Below, in pieces: positions 41,796 to 51,042 of a stretch of DNA of 64,000 nt. Every line of letters starts with the position of its first letter. Positions within the stretch are counted from its first letter, which is position 1. Source of the DNA: UBA3478 sp964217345 (lineage in GTDB: Bacteria > Bacteroidota > Bacteroidia > Flavobacteriales > Flavobacteriaceae); NCBI GenBank assembly GCA_964217345.1, contig CAXPJI010000010.1, forward strand, positions 1-64,000. The letters run 5' to 3'. A model generated the notes under the pieces. It had not been told where the DNA came from and searched no databases. It was given only the letters and a program-made list of their open reading frames with translations. A program made the translations under genes and the position numbers.

Positions 41796-43610
41796 ATGGA
41801 AGAAAAGGGGATAGATAAAAATGCAATCATTGGCTTTGTTCTGATTTTTGCAATAATGATCGGGTGGTTTTACATCAGTCAGCCCACACCTGAAGAAATT
41901 GAGGCGCAAAGAGCACTGGCTGCTCAATCAGATACCGAAGAGGTAATTGCTGAAACCGAACCAGTCCTAACTCCAATTGCAGAATCTACATCTGCTGAAT
42001 TACCAGTAAGCAATGAGCGCTCGTATGAACCGGTGAGTTTAGAAACTGAGCATTTTACTTTAGAATTTTCAAGAGTTGGTGGTCAATTAAAGAATATTAC
42101 ACTTAAGAATTTTACCAATCATCAAGAACAACCTATCCAAATTCTTCAACCTGAATTTTCTGATTTAAATCTAAAGTTAGTCACCGCTCAGGGTTTGAAT
42201 TTGAATACGAATGAATTGTATTTTGAGCCTGAGGTAACTCAGGAAGAAGATCGTACACGAGTTACTTTGCGCTCTGAAGTTGCGGATGGAGCCTTTTTGG
42301 AGTTTAAATATCAAGTTTTAAACGACAGCTATTTAGTTGATTTTGATATTAATACCACTCAGTTATCTGCTTATCTATCGTCTCAACCAGCTATCCTATC
42401 TTGGAATTATACGGCTCCACGAAACGATCAGAGTATTCAGTATGAGAATCGTTACACTCGATTGACCTATCGTTTAGGAGATGGCTCGATTAAAAAGTTA
42501 AGCGCAACCTCTGAGTTAGATGAGGAAGAAGAAAATGATTTAAGTTGGATTTCGTTTAGACACCATTTCTTTAGTGCTATACTTGGTAGTAAATCGAAGT
42601 TTTCGAAGGCTGAATTAGTTTCTGAAAACTTAGTAGAGGAGGAGTCTAAAACCGCATCATATACCAAGAGATATCAAGCTTCAGTTGAACTAGAAAGCCT
42701 TTCTCGTGGAGCGACTGAATCGATGTATTTTTATTTTGGCCCTACAGATTCAAAGACCTTTGCCAACTACAGCGAGTACGAACTGATTGAATCGATTCCT
42801 TTCGGATGGGGAATTTTTGGAACCATCAATAGGTACATTTTTAATCCTTTTTTCAATTTCTTAGCTGGATTTATGCCCTTCGGTATTGCGATTATCGTGA
42901 TGACTTTCGTTGTTCGAATTGCGCTATCTCCAGTAACCTATAAGAGTTACGTCTCACAGGCTAAAATGAAGGTTATACAACCTGAGGTGAAGGAGATTAA
43001 TGAGAAGTTTGCCAACAATGCAATGAAGAAGCAGCAGGAGACGATGAAGCTTTACAATTTGGCTGGAGTTAATCCAATGAGTGGATGTGTACCTGCCTTA
43101 TTGCAGCTCCCTATTTTCTATGCGTTGTTTAGTTTCTTCCCGACCTCATTTATACTTAGACAGAAATCTTTCTTATGGGTAGATGACCTATCTTCTTACG
43201 ATACGATAGTAGATCTTCCATTTACTATTCCGTTCTATGGTGATCATATTAGCTTATTCCCAATCTTAGCTTCTGTTGCGATTTTCTTTTATATGCAAAT
43301 GACTACCGGTCAAACCATGCAGATGCAGCAGCAACCGGGTATGCCAAACATGAAATTCATCATGTATTTATCACCAGTGATGATGTTGTTTTTCTTTAAC
43401 AACTATGCTTCGGGTCTAAGTTTGTATTACTTCATTTCGAACTTGCTAACGATCGTTATCATGCTCGTAATTAAGAATTACATTATCGATGAGAATCGAA
43501 TTCATCTCCAGGTTCAAGCCAATAAGCAGAAACCAAAAAAGGAGAGTAAGTTTCAGCGACGTATGCGTGAGATGATGGAGCAGGCAGAGCAACAAAAGAA
43601 ATTAAAATAG
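41796..43610 (+). CDS. yidC: Membrane protein insertase YidC
   Basis: Inserts membrane proteins alone or with Sec. The 604-residue protein has an N-terminal helix (about 10-27), a large periplasmic beta-sandwich domain (about 60-345, start LETEHFTLEFSRVGGQLKNITL), and the C-terminal five-helix core with GWGIFGTINRYIFNPFFNFLAG, the amphipathic SYVSQAKMKVIQPEVKEINEKF and GVNPMSGCVPALLQLPIFYALF. The tail from about 570 is strongly basic (ANKQKPKKESKFQRRMREMM), suited to ribosome contact. It is cotranscribed with pyrG and mnmA. Confidence 0.96.
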   Translation: MEEKGIDKNAIIGFVLIFAIMIGWFYISQPTPEEIEAQRALAAQSDTEEVIAETEPVLTPIAESTSAELPVSNERSYEPVSLETEHFTLEFSRVGGQLKNITLKNFTNHQEQPIQILQPEFSDLNLKLVTAQGLNLNTNELYFEPEVTQEEDRTRVTLRSEVADGAFLEFKYQVLNDSYLVDFDINTTQLSAYLSSQPAILSWNYTAPRNDQSIQYENRYTRLTYRLGDGSIKKLSATSELDEEEENDLSWISFRHHFFSAILGSKSKFSKAELVSENLVEEESKTASYTKRYQASVELESLSRGATESMYFYFGPTDSKTFANYSEYELIESIPFGWGIFGTINRYIFNPFFNFLAGFMPFGIAIIVMTFVVRIALSPVTYKSYVSQAKMKVIQPEVKEINEKFANNAMKKQQETMKLYNLAGVNPMSGCVPALLQLPIFYALFSFFPTSFILRQKSFLWVDDLSSYDTIVDLPFTIPFYGDHISLFPILASVAIFFYMQMTTGQTMQMQQQPGMPNMKFIMYLSPVMMLFFFNNYASGLSLYYFISNLLTIVIMLVIKNYIIDENRIHLQVQANKQKPKKESKFQRRMREMMEQAEQQKKLK

Positions 43611-43621
43611 GTTCCTTTTGA

Positions 43622-44803
43622 ATGGCAGCTAAGCCAATTAATCAGACCAAGGTAGTTGTTGGTCTTTCAGGTGGGGTAGATTCAAGCGTGACCGCTTATT
43701 TACTCAAACAACAGGGCTACCAAGTAATCGGCCTATTCATGAAGAATTGGCATGACGATTCTGTAACGATTTCTGATGAGTGTCCTTGGTTAGAAGACAG
43801 TAATGATGCTTTGATTGTCGCCGATAAATTAGGCATCCCCTTTCAAACGGTAGACCTCAGTGATACCTACCGCAAGCGCATTGTTGATTATATGTTCTCA
43901 GAATATAAGGCAGGTAGAACTCCTAATCCCGATGTGCTGTGTAATCGAGAAATAAAGTTCGATGTATTCTTAACGATTGCGTTATCGCTCGGGGCTGATT
44001 ATGTGGCAACCGGCCATTATTGCCAAAAAGGAGTGGTGAATAAGGACGGTAAAGAGGTGTACCAACTCCTAAAAGGGGCAGACGCCTCGAAAGACCAGTC
44101 CTATTTTCTTTGCCAGTTAAATCAGGATCAACTAGCGAAAGCAATGTTTCCGATTGGTCATCTTCAAAAATCAGAAGTTCGAGAAATTGCTAAAAATGCC
44201 GATTTAATCACGGCAGAGAAGCGTGATTCCCAAGGGCTCTGTTTTATCGGGAAAGTTCGTCTACCAGACTTTTTACAACAACAATTAGAGCCTAAAGAAG
44301 GTCAAATCATTGAAATATCACCGGATCATTCAGTGTATCAATCGAACCGGGGTGAGGCCTTAGAAGAACTTTCGAGTCCTTTTACATATCAACCTGACAT
44401 GGGGAAGGTGCTTGCCAAACATAATGGAGCGCATTATTTCACCGTTGGACAACGAAAGGGACTCGCTGTAGGAGGAACCGCATTACCTCTATTTGTTATT
44501 GGTGTAGATACCGATTGCAACGTATTATATGTGGGACAAGGAAGCGATCACCCGGGCCTCTATCGATCTGCACTAAAAATTCAAAAGGATGAAGTGCATT
44601 GGATACGACCTGATTTAGCAGGGGATTTGAGAGTTCAAGCGAGAATTCGTTATCGTCAACCTTTACAACAGGCCTCGATTATTATAAAGGACGATGCCAC
44701 CTATGTAAAATTTGATCTGCCTCAATCTGCAATTACTCCAGGGCAGTTTGTGGCATGGTATATAGAAAATGAATTAGTGGGGTCTGGTGTGATTTCTGAG
44801 TAG
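43622..44803 (+). CDS. mnmA: tRNA-specific 2-thiouridylase
   Basis: Makes 2-thiouridine at wobble position 34 of tRNA Lys, Glu and Gln. The PP-loop VVGLSGGVDSSVTAYLL (residues 15-22 core), the first catalytic Cys in NPDVLCNREIKF, KDQSYFLCQLNQDQL, and the second Cys in SQGLCFIGKV are all present. The C-terminal barrel domain includes HYFTVGQRKGLAVGG and PSAITPGQFVAWY-type residues. At 393 residues it is slightly longer than usual, with a local insertion near VVNKDGKEVYQLLK. It starts 11 bases after yidC and lies within the long operon. Confidence 0.96.
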   Translation: MAAKPINQTKVVVGLSGGVDSSVTAYLLKQQGYQVIGLFMKNWHDDSVTISDECPWLEDSNDALIVADKLGIPFQTVDLSDTYRKRIVDYMFSEYKAGRTPNPDVLCNREIKFDVFLTIALSLGADYVATGHYCQKGVVNKDGKEVYQLLKGADASKDQSYFLCQLNQDQLAKAMFPIGHLQKSEVREIAKNADLITAEKRDSQGLCFIGKVRLPDFLQQQLEPKEGQIIEISPDHSVYQSNRGEALEELSSPFTYQPDMGKVLAKHNGAHYFTVGQRKGLAVGGTALPLFVIGVDTDCNVLYVGQGSDHPGLYRSALKIQKDEVHWIRPDLAGDLRVQARIRYRQPLQQASIIIKDDATYVKFDLPQSAITPGQFVAWYIENELVGSGVISE

Positions 44804-44841
44804 GAAATAAATTCACCTAATTTCACCTCTAAAACTGAATT

Positions 44842-46509
44842 ATGTCTTTTAAGATTGCAGATATATCAACCCACAGAATACTTTTTTTCTCATCATGGTT
44901 GTTATTTGCTTTAATACAGTCTGCACTTATGCCCCTTTCAGGAGAAGAAGCTTATTATTGGCTGTTTTCTAAGGCTTTAGATTGGGGTTATTTAGACCAT
45001 CCACCGGCGGTAGCATTCTTTGGGCGCTTGGGGTATGAGTTACTAGAAAATGAATTGGGGGTTCGTTTATTCTCTTCACTGCTAAGTGTATCCACGCTTT
45101 GGTTGATCTATGATTTAATCGGTCGAAGAGGTCTTAGAAACTTTGCTTTTTTAGCGGGGGGATTGCTAGCCGTACATGCAGGTAGCTTTTTAGTAAAAAC
45201 AGATGTCCCGTTAATGTTTTTTGAGGTTCTGTTTTTCTGGTTCTACAAACGATTTCTCGATCGTAGCAATATTTGGAACTCTTTGGGTATCGCATTTGCG
45301 ATCGCAGGTATGTTTCTAAGTAAATACCACGGAATTTTGGTCGTATTATTTACGCTTCTATCGAATTGGCGATTAATAAAAAATCAATATTTCTGGGTTG
45401 CAGTTTTATTTACCGTGATTCTAATGCTACCCCATTTATTCTGGCTGATCGAAAACGATTTCTCAAGCCTTAAATTTCATTTAAATGGAAGGTCGGACAT
45501 TTCATTTAAGTGGTCTAATGTTTTAGGTTATGTAGGGAGCCAACCGCTAGTACTAGGGCCGTTAGTAAGCTTACCGATGCTCTACGCATTATTTCGCAGA
45601 AAGTATTCGGATGCCTTTTCAAGAGCGCTCTTATTTGTATTGTTAGGTGTTCTTATCTTTTTCTTCTTGCAATCATTCAGAGTTTTTATACATAAACACT
45701 GGACGAGTATTGTTTTGGTTCCTCTGATCATTTTAGCCTTTCCAGTATTAGAAACTCGTCATAAACTAGCCGTTGTTTTTCGTCGATTGGCTCGAGTTTC
45801 TTTGTTACTTCTAGTACTTTTTAGAGTGTATTTAATCTATGATTTTGTTCCGAAAAGTTTACCAATAAAGACCGAACCATTGCATGATTGGAAGGCCTGG
45901 GCCGAAAACGTTCAGGAGCTTTCGAAGGGAATGAATGTGGTGTTTATCAATAGTTATGAAAATGCCTCTAGATATCAGTTTTATACTGGTGAACCGGCAC
46001 ATACCTTAAGCACCTATTATTTCAACAACACTCAATTTGATTATTGGGGTTATGAAGATTACTTCAGGGGAGAGCCAGTTTTTGTTGTTCACAATAAACG
46101 AGGCCAAGATTTCTACCAAACCATTGATGCTCCAAATGGGGCTCAAATACACTTCAGACGTTTTCGTCAATTCAATGCGTTGGACAAAATTCAGGTAACA
46201 CCCATAGCTATCGAACTAAGTGAGGACAAAACTCAGTTGGTTGGAAAAATAAAAATCCAAAACCCTTACGATTTTGATATTCTCTCTTCTAGAAGGGAGC
46301 CTGTTCAATTATTATTGTATTCATTAAAGGGTGAACGAGTTTTAGCAGAACGAGTGCTTCTTGGTGACCTTAATATTGTTTCTAAGGGAGCGTTGATCCT
46401 AAACTTTGAAGTTGTTCTCCCTGAAATACATTCAGATACTCAGCTTCGCTTTAGCGTTAGTTCAGGAAATCTTCCTGGTACGATTAACAGCGAACGAATA
46501 AAAGTTTAA
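44842..46509 (+). CDS. Family 39 (ArnT-like) glycosyltransferase
   Basis: A 555-residue integral membrane protein with about ten to eleven helices. The catalytic first loop carries SGEEAYYWLFSKALDWGYLDHPP, the GT39/ArnT pattern (here GEEAYYW in place of the usual DEAYYW), and FLVKTDVPLMFFEVLFFWF follows. The extracytoplasmic C-terminal part (about 345-555) has NSYENASRYQFYTGEPAHTLSTYYFNN. Such enzymes use a polyprenyl-phosphate sugar to modify lipid A or other envelope molecules. A second GT39 enzyme lies at 49450, and a donor-lipid glycosyltransferase lies at 51912. Confidence 0.85.
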   Translation: MSFKIADISTHRILFFSSWLLFALIQSALMPLSGEEAYYWLFSKALDWGYLDHPPAVAFFGRLGYELLENELGVRLFSSLLSVSTLWLIYDLIGRRGLRNFAFLAGGLLAVHAGSFLVKTDVPLMFFEVLFFWFYKRFLDRSNIWNSLGIAFAIAGMFLSKYHGILVVLFTLLSNWRLIKNQYFWVAVLFTVILMLPHLFWLIENDFSSLKFHLNGRSDISFKWSNVLGYVGSQPLVLGPLVSLPMLYALFRRKYSDAFSRALLFVLLGVLIFFFLQSFRVFIHKHWTSIVLVPLIILAFPVLETRHKLAVVFRRLARVSLLLLVLFRVYLIYDFVPKSLPIKTEPLHDWKAWAENVQELSKGMNVVFINSYENASRYQFYTGEPAHTLSTYYFNNTQFDYWGYEDYFRGEPVFVVHNKRGQDFYQTIDAPNGAQIHFRRFRQFNALDKIQVTPIAIELSEDKTQLVGKIKIQNPYDFDILSSRREPVQLLLYSLKGERVLAERVLLGDLNIVSKGALILNFEVVLPEIHSDTQLRFSVSSGNLPGTINSERIKV

Positions 46510-46516
46510 TATAAGC

Positions 46517-47293
46517 ATGAATAACAAGCACCAAGAATCACTAAAATCGATTGAGCGGCTACTCCTAATTATGGATGATCTTCGGGCTCAGTGTCCATGG
46601 GATAAAAAACAAACCATGGAAACCCTTAGAACGCTAACTATTGAGGAGACCTATGAGTTGGCTGATGCGATTATCGATGACGACATGGAGGAGGTTAAGA
46701 AGGAGCTAGGAGATTTACTTCTTCACATCGCTTTCTATTCTAAAATTGGTGATGAGAAAGGGTTATTCAATATCGGCAAAGTCGCAGAGGCGATTAGTGA
46801 AAAACTAGTAGATAGACATCCTCATATTTATGGAGATGTTACTGTAGATGATGAGGCTGAGGTGAAACGAAACTGGGAAAAATTAAAACTGAAAGAGGGT
46901 AAAAAATCAGTGCTAGAAGGAGTACCGAGAAGTCTACCTGCTCTTGTGAAAGCTCAAAGAATTCAGGAAAAGGCTGCCGGTATTGGTTTTGATTGGGAAC
47001 AGACAGAACAAGTTTTTGATAAGGTTAGAGAAGAACTACAGGAGTTTTCTGAAGAAGTGACTAAGGGGGATAAAGATCGAATGGAATCAGAGTTTGGAGA
47101 TATTCTTTTTGCTCTGATTAATTATGCTCGATTCTTAAAAATTAATCCAGAAAACGCCCTTGAACGTACCAATAAAAAGTTTATTTACCGATTCCAATAT
47201 TTGGAGGAAAGAGCAAGGGAAGAAGGTAAGTCATTATCAGAAATGACTCTTGATGAGATGGATGTATACTGGGAAGAAGCCAAACGCAAATGA
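46517..47293 (+). CDS. mazG: Nucleoside triphosphate pyrophosphohydrolase MazG
   Basis: Hydrolyses (d)NTPs to monophosphates as a house-cleaning enzyme and may lower ppGpp. The 258 residues contain the tandem MazG domains: CPWDKKQTMETLRTLTIEETYELADAI with the EExxE metal site, and later AGIGFDWEQTEQVFDKVREELQEF followed by FGDILFALINYARFL. The intact length is that of E. coli MazG, about 260. The stop overlaps the MATE gene by ATGA, which couples the two. Confidence 0.95.
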   Translation: MNNKHQESLKSIERLLLIMDDLRAQCPWDKKQTMETLRTLTIEETYELADAIIDDDMEEVKKELGDLLLHIAFYSKIGDEKGLFNIGKVAEAISEKLVDRHPHIYGDVTVDDEAEVKRNWEKLKLKEGKKSVLEGVPRSLPALVKAQRIQEKAAGIGFDWEQTEQVFDKVREELQEFSEEVTKGDKDRMESEFGDILFALINYARFLKINPENALERTNKKFIYRFQYLEERAREEGKSLSEMTLDEMDVYWEEAKRK

Positions 47294-48675
47294 CAACGAT
47301 ATCTAAATATCTCAAGGAGGTTCCCTATAATTTCAAGCTAGCCTTTCCGGTAATCTTAGGAATGCTTGGCTATACTTTTGTGGCTTTTACCGACAATATA
47401 ATGGTCGGTCAATTAGGCCCTACTGAACTTGCTGCTGTTTCTTTAGGAAATAGCTTCTTATTTATTGCCATGTCACTAGGAATAGGCCTATCCACAGCGA
47501 TTACTCCCCTCATTGCAGAAGCCGATGGAAACGGAAAGATATTAGGGGTAAGAAAAGTGCTTCGTCATGGGTTATGGATATGTACTGTAGTAGGAGTAGT
47601 ACTTACGATTATCATTATCACTGCAAGCCCCATGATGAATAAAATGGGACAACCTAAAGAGGTGCTTGTTTTCGCTATACCCTTTTTATGGATTGTTGCG
47701 ATCTCTCTCATTCCGATGATGATTTTTCAGGCGCTAAAACAGTTGTGTGATGGGTTATCAAGAACCCGTATACCTATGTACGCCTCTTTAATAGGAAACC
47801 TGATTAATGTGTTATTTAACTATCTATTGATTTTTGGGAAGTTTGGCTTTCCAGAGATGGGAGTTATAGGAGCTGGTTTAGGAACCCTTATTTCGAGAAT
47901 CGTTATGGTGATTCTTTTGGTGATCTTCTTACGCCTTGATTCATTCTATGACCCTTACCTAAATGCCCTTAATTTAAGATGGGTAAGTGTAACCTTTTCT
48001 AAACGAATCTTGGCCTTGGGGTTACCCTCTTCTTTACAAGTATTCTTCGAAGTGACCTTGTTTACTTCTGCGATTTGGTTGAGTGGTATTTTAGGAACCC
48101 TTGATCAGGCGGCGAATCAAATTGCTTTAAACCTATCTTCAATGACCTACATGGTGGGGATGGGGTTAAGTGTAGCTGCCATGATTCGTGTCGGAAACCA
48201 ACTTGGGCGCCGTGACTATTTAAAACTGAAGGAGGTAGCACAGTCTATATTTTTTCTTACCCTCTTATTGCAAATCAGTTTTGCTCTTTTCTTTTTAATC
48301 TTTAGAAACGACTTGCCGCATCTTTATCTCGATAGTTCAGACCTTGAAAATGGACTCGATAATGCTTATGTTCTGGGACTAGCAAGTGTACTTCTTCTTT
48401 GGTCAGCCTTGTTTCAAATTTCAGATGGTATTCAAGTTGTAATTATTGGTGCACTTCGCGGAATGCAGGATGTGAGAGTTGCTGCTGTAATTACTTTTGT
48501 ATCTTATTGGTTGGTAGGCTTTCCGATATCTTACTATCTCGGGCTTAAGACCGACCTTGGTGCCGAAGGTATCTGGATGGGCTTGTTAGCAGGGCTCACT
48601 GTTTCTTCGATACTTTTGTATGTTCGATTTAATTATTTGGTAACCCATAAAATAAACATCCATGTCACTACCTAA
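47290..48675 (+). CDS. MATE family efflux transporter
   Basis: A 461-residue 12-helix exporter driven by Na+ or H+. Family marks are TFVAFTDNIMVGQLGPTELAAVSLGNS near the N terminus, GIGLSTAITPLIAEADGNG, GLGTLISRIVMVILL, and in the second half GMGLSVAAMIRVGNQLGRRDY and DGIQVVIIGALRGMQDVR. The substrate (a drug or metabolite) cannot be told from the sequence. It overlaps mazG by four bases and the next small gene by 14 bases, indicating coupled translation. Confidence 0.93.
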   Translation: MTTISKYLKEVPYNFKLAFPVILGMLGYTFVAFTDNIMVGQLGPTELAAVSLGNSFLFIAMSLGIGLSTAITPLIAEADGNGKILGVRKVLRHGLWICTVVGVVLTIIIITASPMMNKMGQPKEVLVFAIPFLWIVAISLIPMMIFQALKQLCDGLSRTRIPMYASLIGNLINVLFNYLLIFGKFGFPEMGVIGAGLGTLISRIVMVILLVIFLRLDSFYDPYLNALNLRWVSVTFSKRILALGLPSSLQVFFEVTLFTSAIWLSGILGTLDQAANQIALNLSSMTYMVGMGLSVAAMIRVGNQLGRRDYLKLKEVAQSIFFLTLLLQISFALFFLIFRNDLPHLYLDSSDLENGLDNAYVLGLASVLLLWSALFQISDGIQVVIIGALRGMQDVRVAAVITFVSYWLVGFPISYYLGLKTDLGAEGIWMGLLAGLTVSSILLYVRFNYLVTHKINIHVTT

Positions 48676-48886
48676 ATATCTTATTGCTGATAATTCTGAT
48701 TTTCCAGAAGTTGTTTTTGTAGTTCACACTGAATTTCCTCGTTTTATTCTTAATGTAACCAACGATGAAATTCAATGGTTTGAGGATTTCTCTGAAGAAG
48801 ATGAAGAGCTACTTCCTAAAGAGGCTGAAAACTATGTGAAAGAAGCGTTGGAGTTTTATGATCGAGAATTTGAGCGCAGCGAGTAG
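48662..48886 (+). CDS. Small acidic conserved protein, 74 aa
   Basis: Function is not known to me. The protein is soluble, strongly acidic (EDFSEEDEELLPKEAE) and has an ordered first half (LPKYLIADNSDFPEVVFVVHTEFPRFIL) with a beta-strand pattern. Similar short proteins occur in other Bacteroidota. The start overlaps the MATE gene by 14 bases, and the next gene begins two bases after its stop, so it is in an operon between MATE and PAP2. It is probably real, given its coupled position and non-random composition. Confidence 0.75.
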   Translation: MSLPKYLIADNSDFPEVVFVVHTEFPRFILNVTNDEIQWFEDFSEEDEELLPKEAENYVKEALEFYDREFERSE

Positions 48887-48888
48887 CG

Positions 48889-49443
48889 ATGGTTGAATCT
48901 TTTATAGAATTAGATCAAGGACTCCTTTTGTGGATTCAGAATATGGGAAGCCCTTTTTGGGATCCTTTTTGGTTCTTTATCACTAAAAAGGAGAATAGTA
49001 TTCCCCTTTACCTATTTATGCTATTCATCTCTTACCGTAAACTGGGAAGAGCACGCTTTTTATACCTCTTAGTTTTTGTCGCCCTACTGATAACCGTTTC
49101 TGATCAGGTGACCAATCTATTTAAGAATGGTTTTATGCGATTACGTCCTTGTCATGATCCTGAAATGATTTCATTGATTCGGGATTTAGATTATTGTGGG
49201 GGAAAATTCAGTTTCTTTTCGGGTCACGCATCTAACAGCTTTGCCTTCGCTACCTTTTTTATAGGAGTGCTAATAAGATATATGCCTGCAGTTCGCTGGT
49301 TGTTGTTATGGGCGTTTGTAATGACCTTCAGTAGAGTATATCTCGGCGTACATTATCCGATAGATATCATTACCGGTGCATTTTTCGGTAGCTTTTGGGG
49401 AGTCCTTTTTTCGAAACTATATAGCAGGTATATTATTAAATAA
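48889..49443 (+). CDS. PAP2-family membrane phosphatase
   Basis: A 184-residue inner-membrane protein with five to six helices and the three phosphatase motifs KNGFMRLRP (KxxxxxxRP), FSGHASNS (SGH) and RVYLGVHYPIDI (SRxxxxxHxxxD). It would dephosphorylate a lipid diphosphate such as undecaprenyl diphosphate, or a lipid A phosphate group. Its place next to two GT39 enzymes suggests a role in recycling or modifying the lipid carrier; this is inference. Confidence 0.9.
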   Translation: MVESFIELDQGLLLWIQNMGSPFWDPFWFFITKKENSIPLYLFMLFISYRKLGRARFLYLLVFVALLITVSDQVTNLFKNGFMRLRPCHDPEMISLIRDLDYCGGKFSFFSGHASNSFAFATFFIGVLIRYMPAVRWLLLWAFVMTFSRVYLGVHYPIDIITGAFFGSFWGVLFSKLYSRYIIK

Positions 49444-49449
49444 GAGGGT

Positions 49450-51042
49450 TTGAGAGCTAAATCAACGATATACTGGTTACTTTCATTTAGTATTCTTTAT
49501 TTCTTGGGAATGTTACTTCCTTTAATGGAGAATGACTCGGCACAATTTGCAGTCATGGCGAGTCGAATGGTTGTCGAGAATGACTTTACTCATCTTTACA
49601 AAGGATCTCTTCCTTACCTTGATAAACCTCATTTACATTACTGGCTTTCCGCGATCAGTATGAAGTTATTTGGTATTCATGCATTTAGTTATCGTCTTCC
49701 AGGAGTTTTATTGCTGTTTGCTGGAGCTTACTTCGTATTCAAAACGACAAAGCTTTTATACGATGAAAGAACAGCACACTTTAGTGGCCTTGTTTTTATT
49801 GCCTCCCAAACGATAATTCTAGCAGGCTTTGATCTTCGAACGGATGCAGTTCTTACTGGATTAGTCGCTTGGGCTATTTATCATCTCACTCGCTATATCT
49901 ATGATGAAAAGTTAAATCAACTTTTGTGGGGTGCTTTGATTGCTGGTTTTGCATTTGCTACTAAAGGACTAATTTCTATTGTAGTTATTGGGGGAGTGGT
50001 TCTTGCCCTTCTAAATGCTAAACAAAAATGGGGTTTGTTATTTCGAGTTTCTACCCTTGGTGCCCTGCTGGTGTTTCTACTCTCACTTACCCCTGTGCTC
50101 TTCGCGTATTACATACAATTTGACCTACATCCAGAACTGGTGGTTAGAGGGGTTTCTAATCGCTCAGGCATCAAATTTTTATTTTGGGAGCAGAGTTTTG
50201 AGCGATTGAGTGGGGAAGGGCACGGTAAGACAGGTAACGATCCTTTGTTCTTTTTTCACACTTTTTTATGGGCTTTTATGCCCTTCTCCTTAGTGGGAAT
50301 CGTAGGGCTATATAAAACCTTTAGATCGAAATCCTCAGAGGTGTATGTATTAAGGAGTTTGACTGTTGCTTTAGTACTATTACTAGGGTTAATGAGTTTA
50401 GCCCAGTTCAAGCTTCCGCACTATTTGAATGTTCTTTTACCCCTTATCACACTTGTTTTTACTCCGGCAGTTTTACGATTAGTCGATCAAAAAATCGGAA
50501 ATTCTCTTTCGGTACTTACTTTCACGATCTATGGAATCGCCTCGGTTCTTATTTGCATTCCCTTTTACGACTACCTAGCTCCAGGAGTATTTCTGGTATT
50601 AATACTATTATCGTGGTTGTTCCACCGCAGAAGCGTCTCTTTGGCTTCTTGGCTTTTATCTGGTGTGCTTGCTTTTAATCTTCTCGCTTTTACTGTCTTT
50701 TATCCCAAATTGCTCGATTATCAATCGGATATTTCCTTCAGCAAAAGATTAAATCTTCAAGAGGCGGAGTTAGTAAATGCTACGAATAAGCACACATGGA
50801 ATTTAGATTTCTTTTTTCAAACTCATTTGCCAGAACGTTCTGTAGGTGAACTCGTTGATAGCCATGAGACTTATGTACTAGTCGATATCGATGCCTATCA
50901 AAGGCTGAAGTCATTACGGCCAGATGCTATAGAATATGCATCAGCTCCTCATTACCGGGTTACCAAGCTCTCTCTAAAATTTTTATCGCCTAAGACGAGG
51001 CCTTCTACTCTCGAGATTCGGAGAGTGATTTGGTTACCATAG
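49450..51042 (+). CDS. Family 39 (ArnT-like) glycosyltransferase, second copy
   Basis: 530 residues and about eleven helices. The catalytic loop PLMENDSAQFAVMASRMV with Glu and Asp, and FTHLYKGSLPYLDKPHLHYWLSAISMKLFGIHAFSYRLPGVLL, match the GT39 family, and the FAYYIQFDLHPELVVRG region follows. The start is a TTG at 49450, six bases after the PAP2 stop, because the first ATG would cut into the first helix. It ends the long plus-strand run and overlaps the flippase-like gene by 38 bases tail to tail. It transfers a sugar from a polyprenyl-phosphate donor to an envelope acceptor. Confidence 0.85.
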   Translation: MRAKSTIYWLLSFSILYFLGMLLPLMENDSAQFAVMASRMVVENDFTHLYKGSLPYLDKPHLHYWLSAISMKLFGIHAFSYRLPGVLLLFAGAYFVFKTTKLLYDERTAHFSGLVFIASQTIILAGFDLRTDAVLTGLVAWAIYHLTRYIYDEKLNQLLWGALIAGFAFATKGLISIVVIGGVVLALLNAKQKWGLLFRVSTLGALLVFLLSLTPVLFAYYIQFDLHPELVVRGVSNRSGIKFLFWEQSFERLSGEGHGKTGNDPLFFFHTFLWAFMPFSLVGIVGLYKTFRSKSSEVYVLRSLTVALVLLLGLMSLAQFKLPHYLNVLLPLITLVFTPAVLRLVDQKIGNSLSVLTFTIYGIASVLICIPFYDYLAPGVFLVLILLSWLFHRRSVSLASWLLSGVLAFNLLAFTVFYPKLLDYQSDISFSKRLNLQEAELVNATNKHTWNLDFFFQTHLPERSVGELVDSHETYVLVDIDAYQRLKSLRPDAIEYASAPHYRVTKLSLKFLSPKTRPSTLEIRRVIWLP

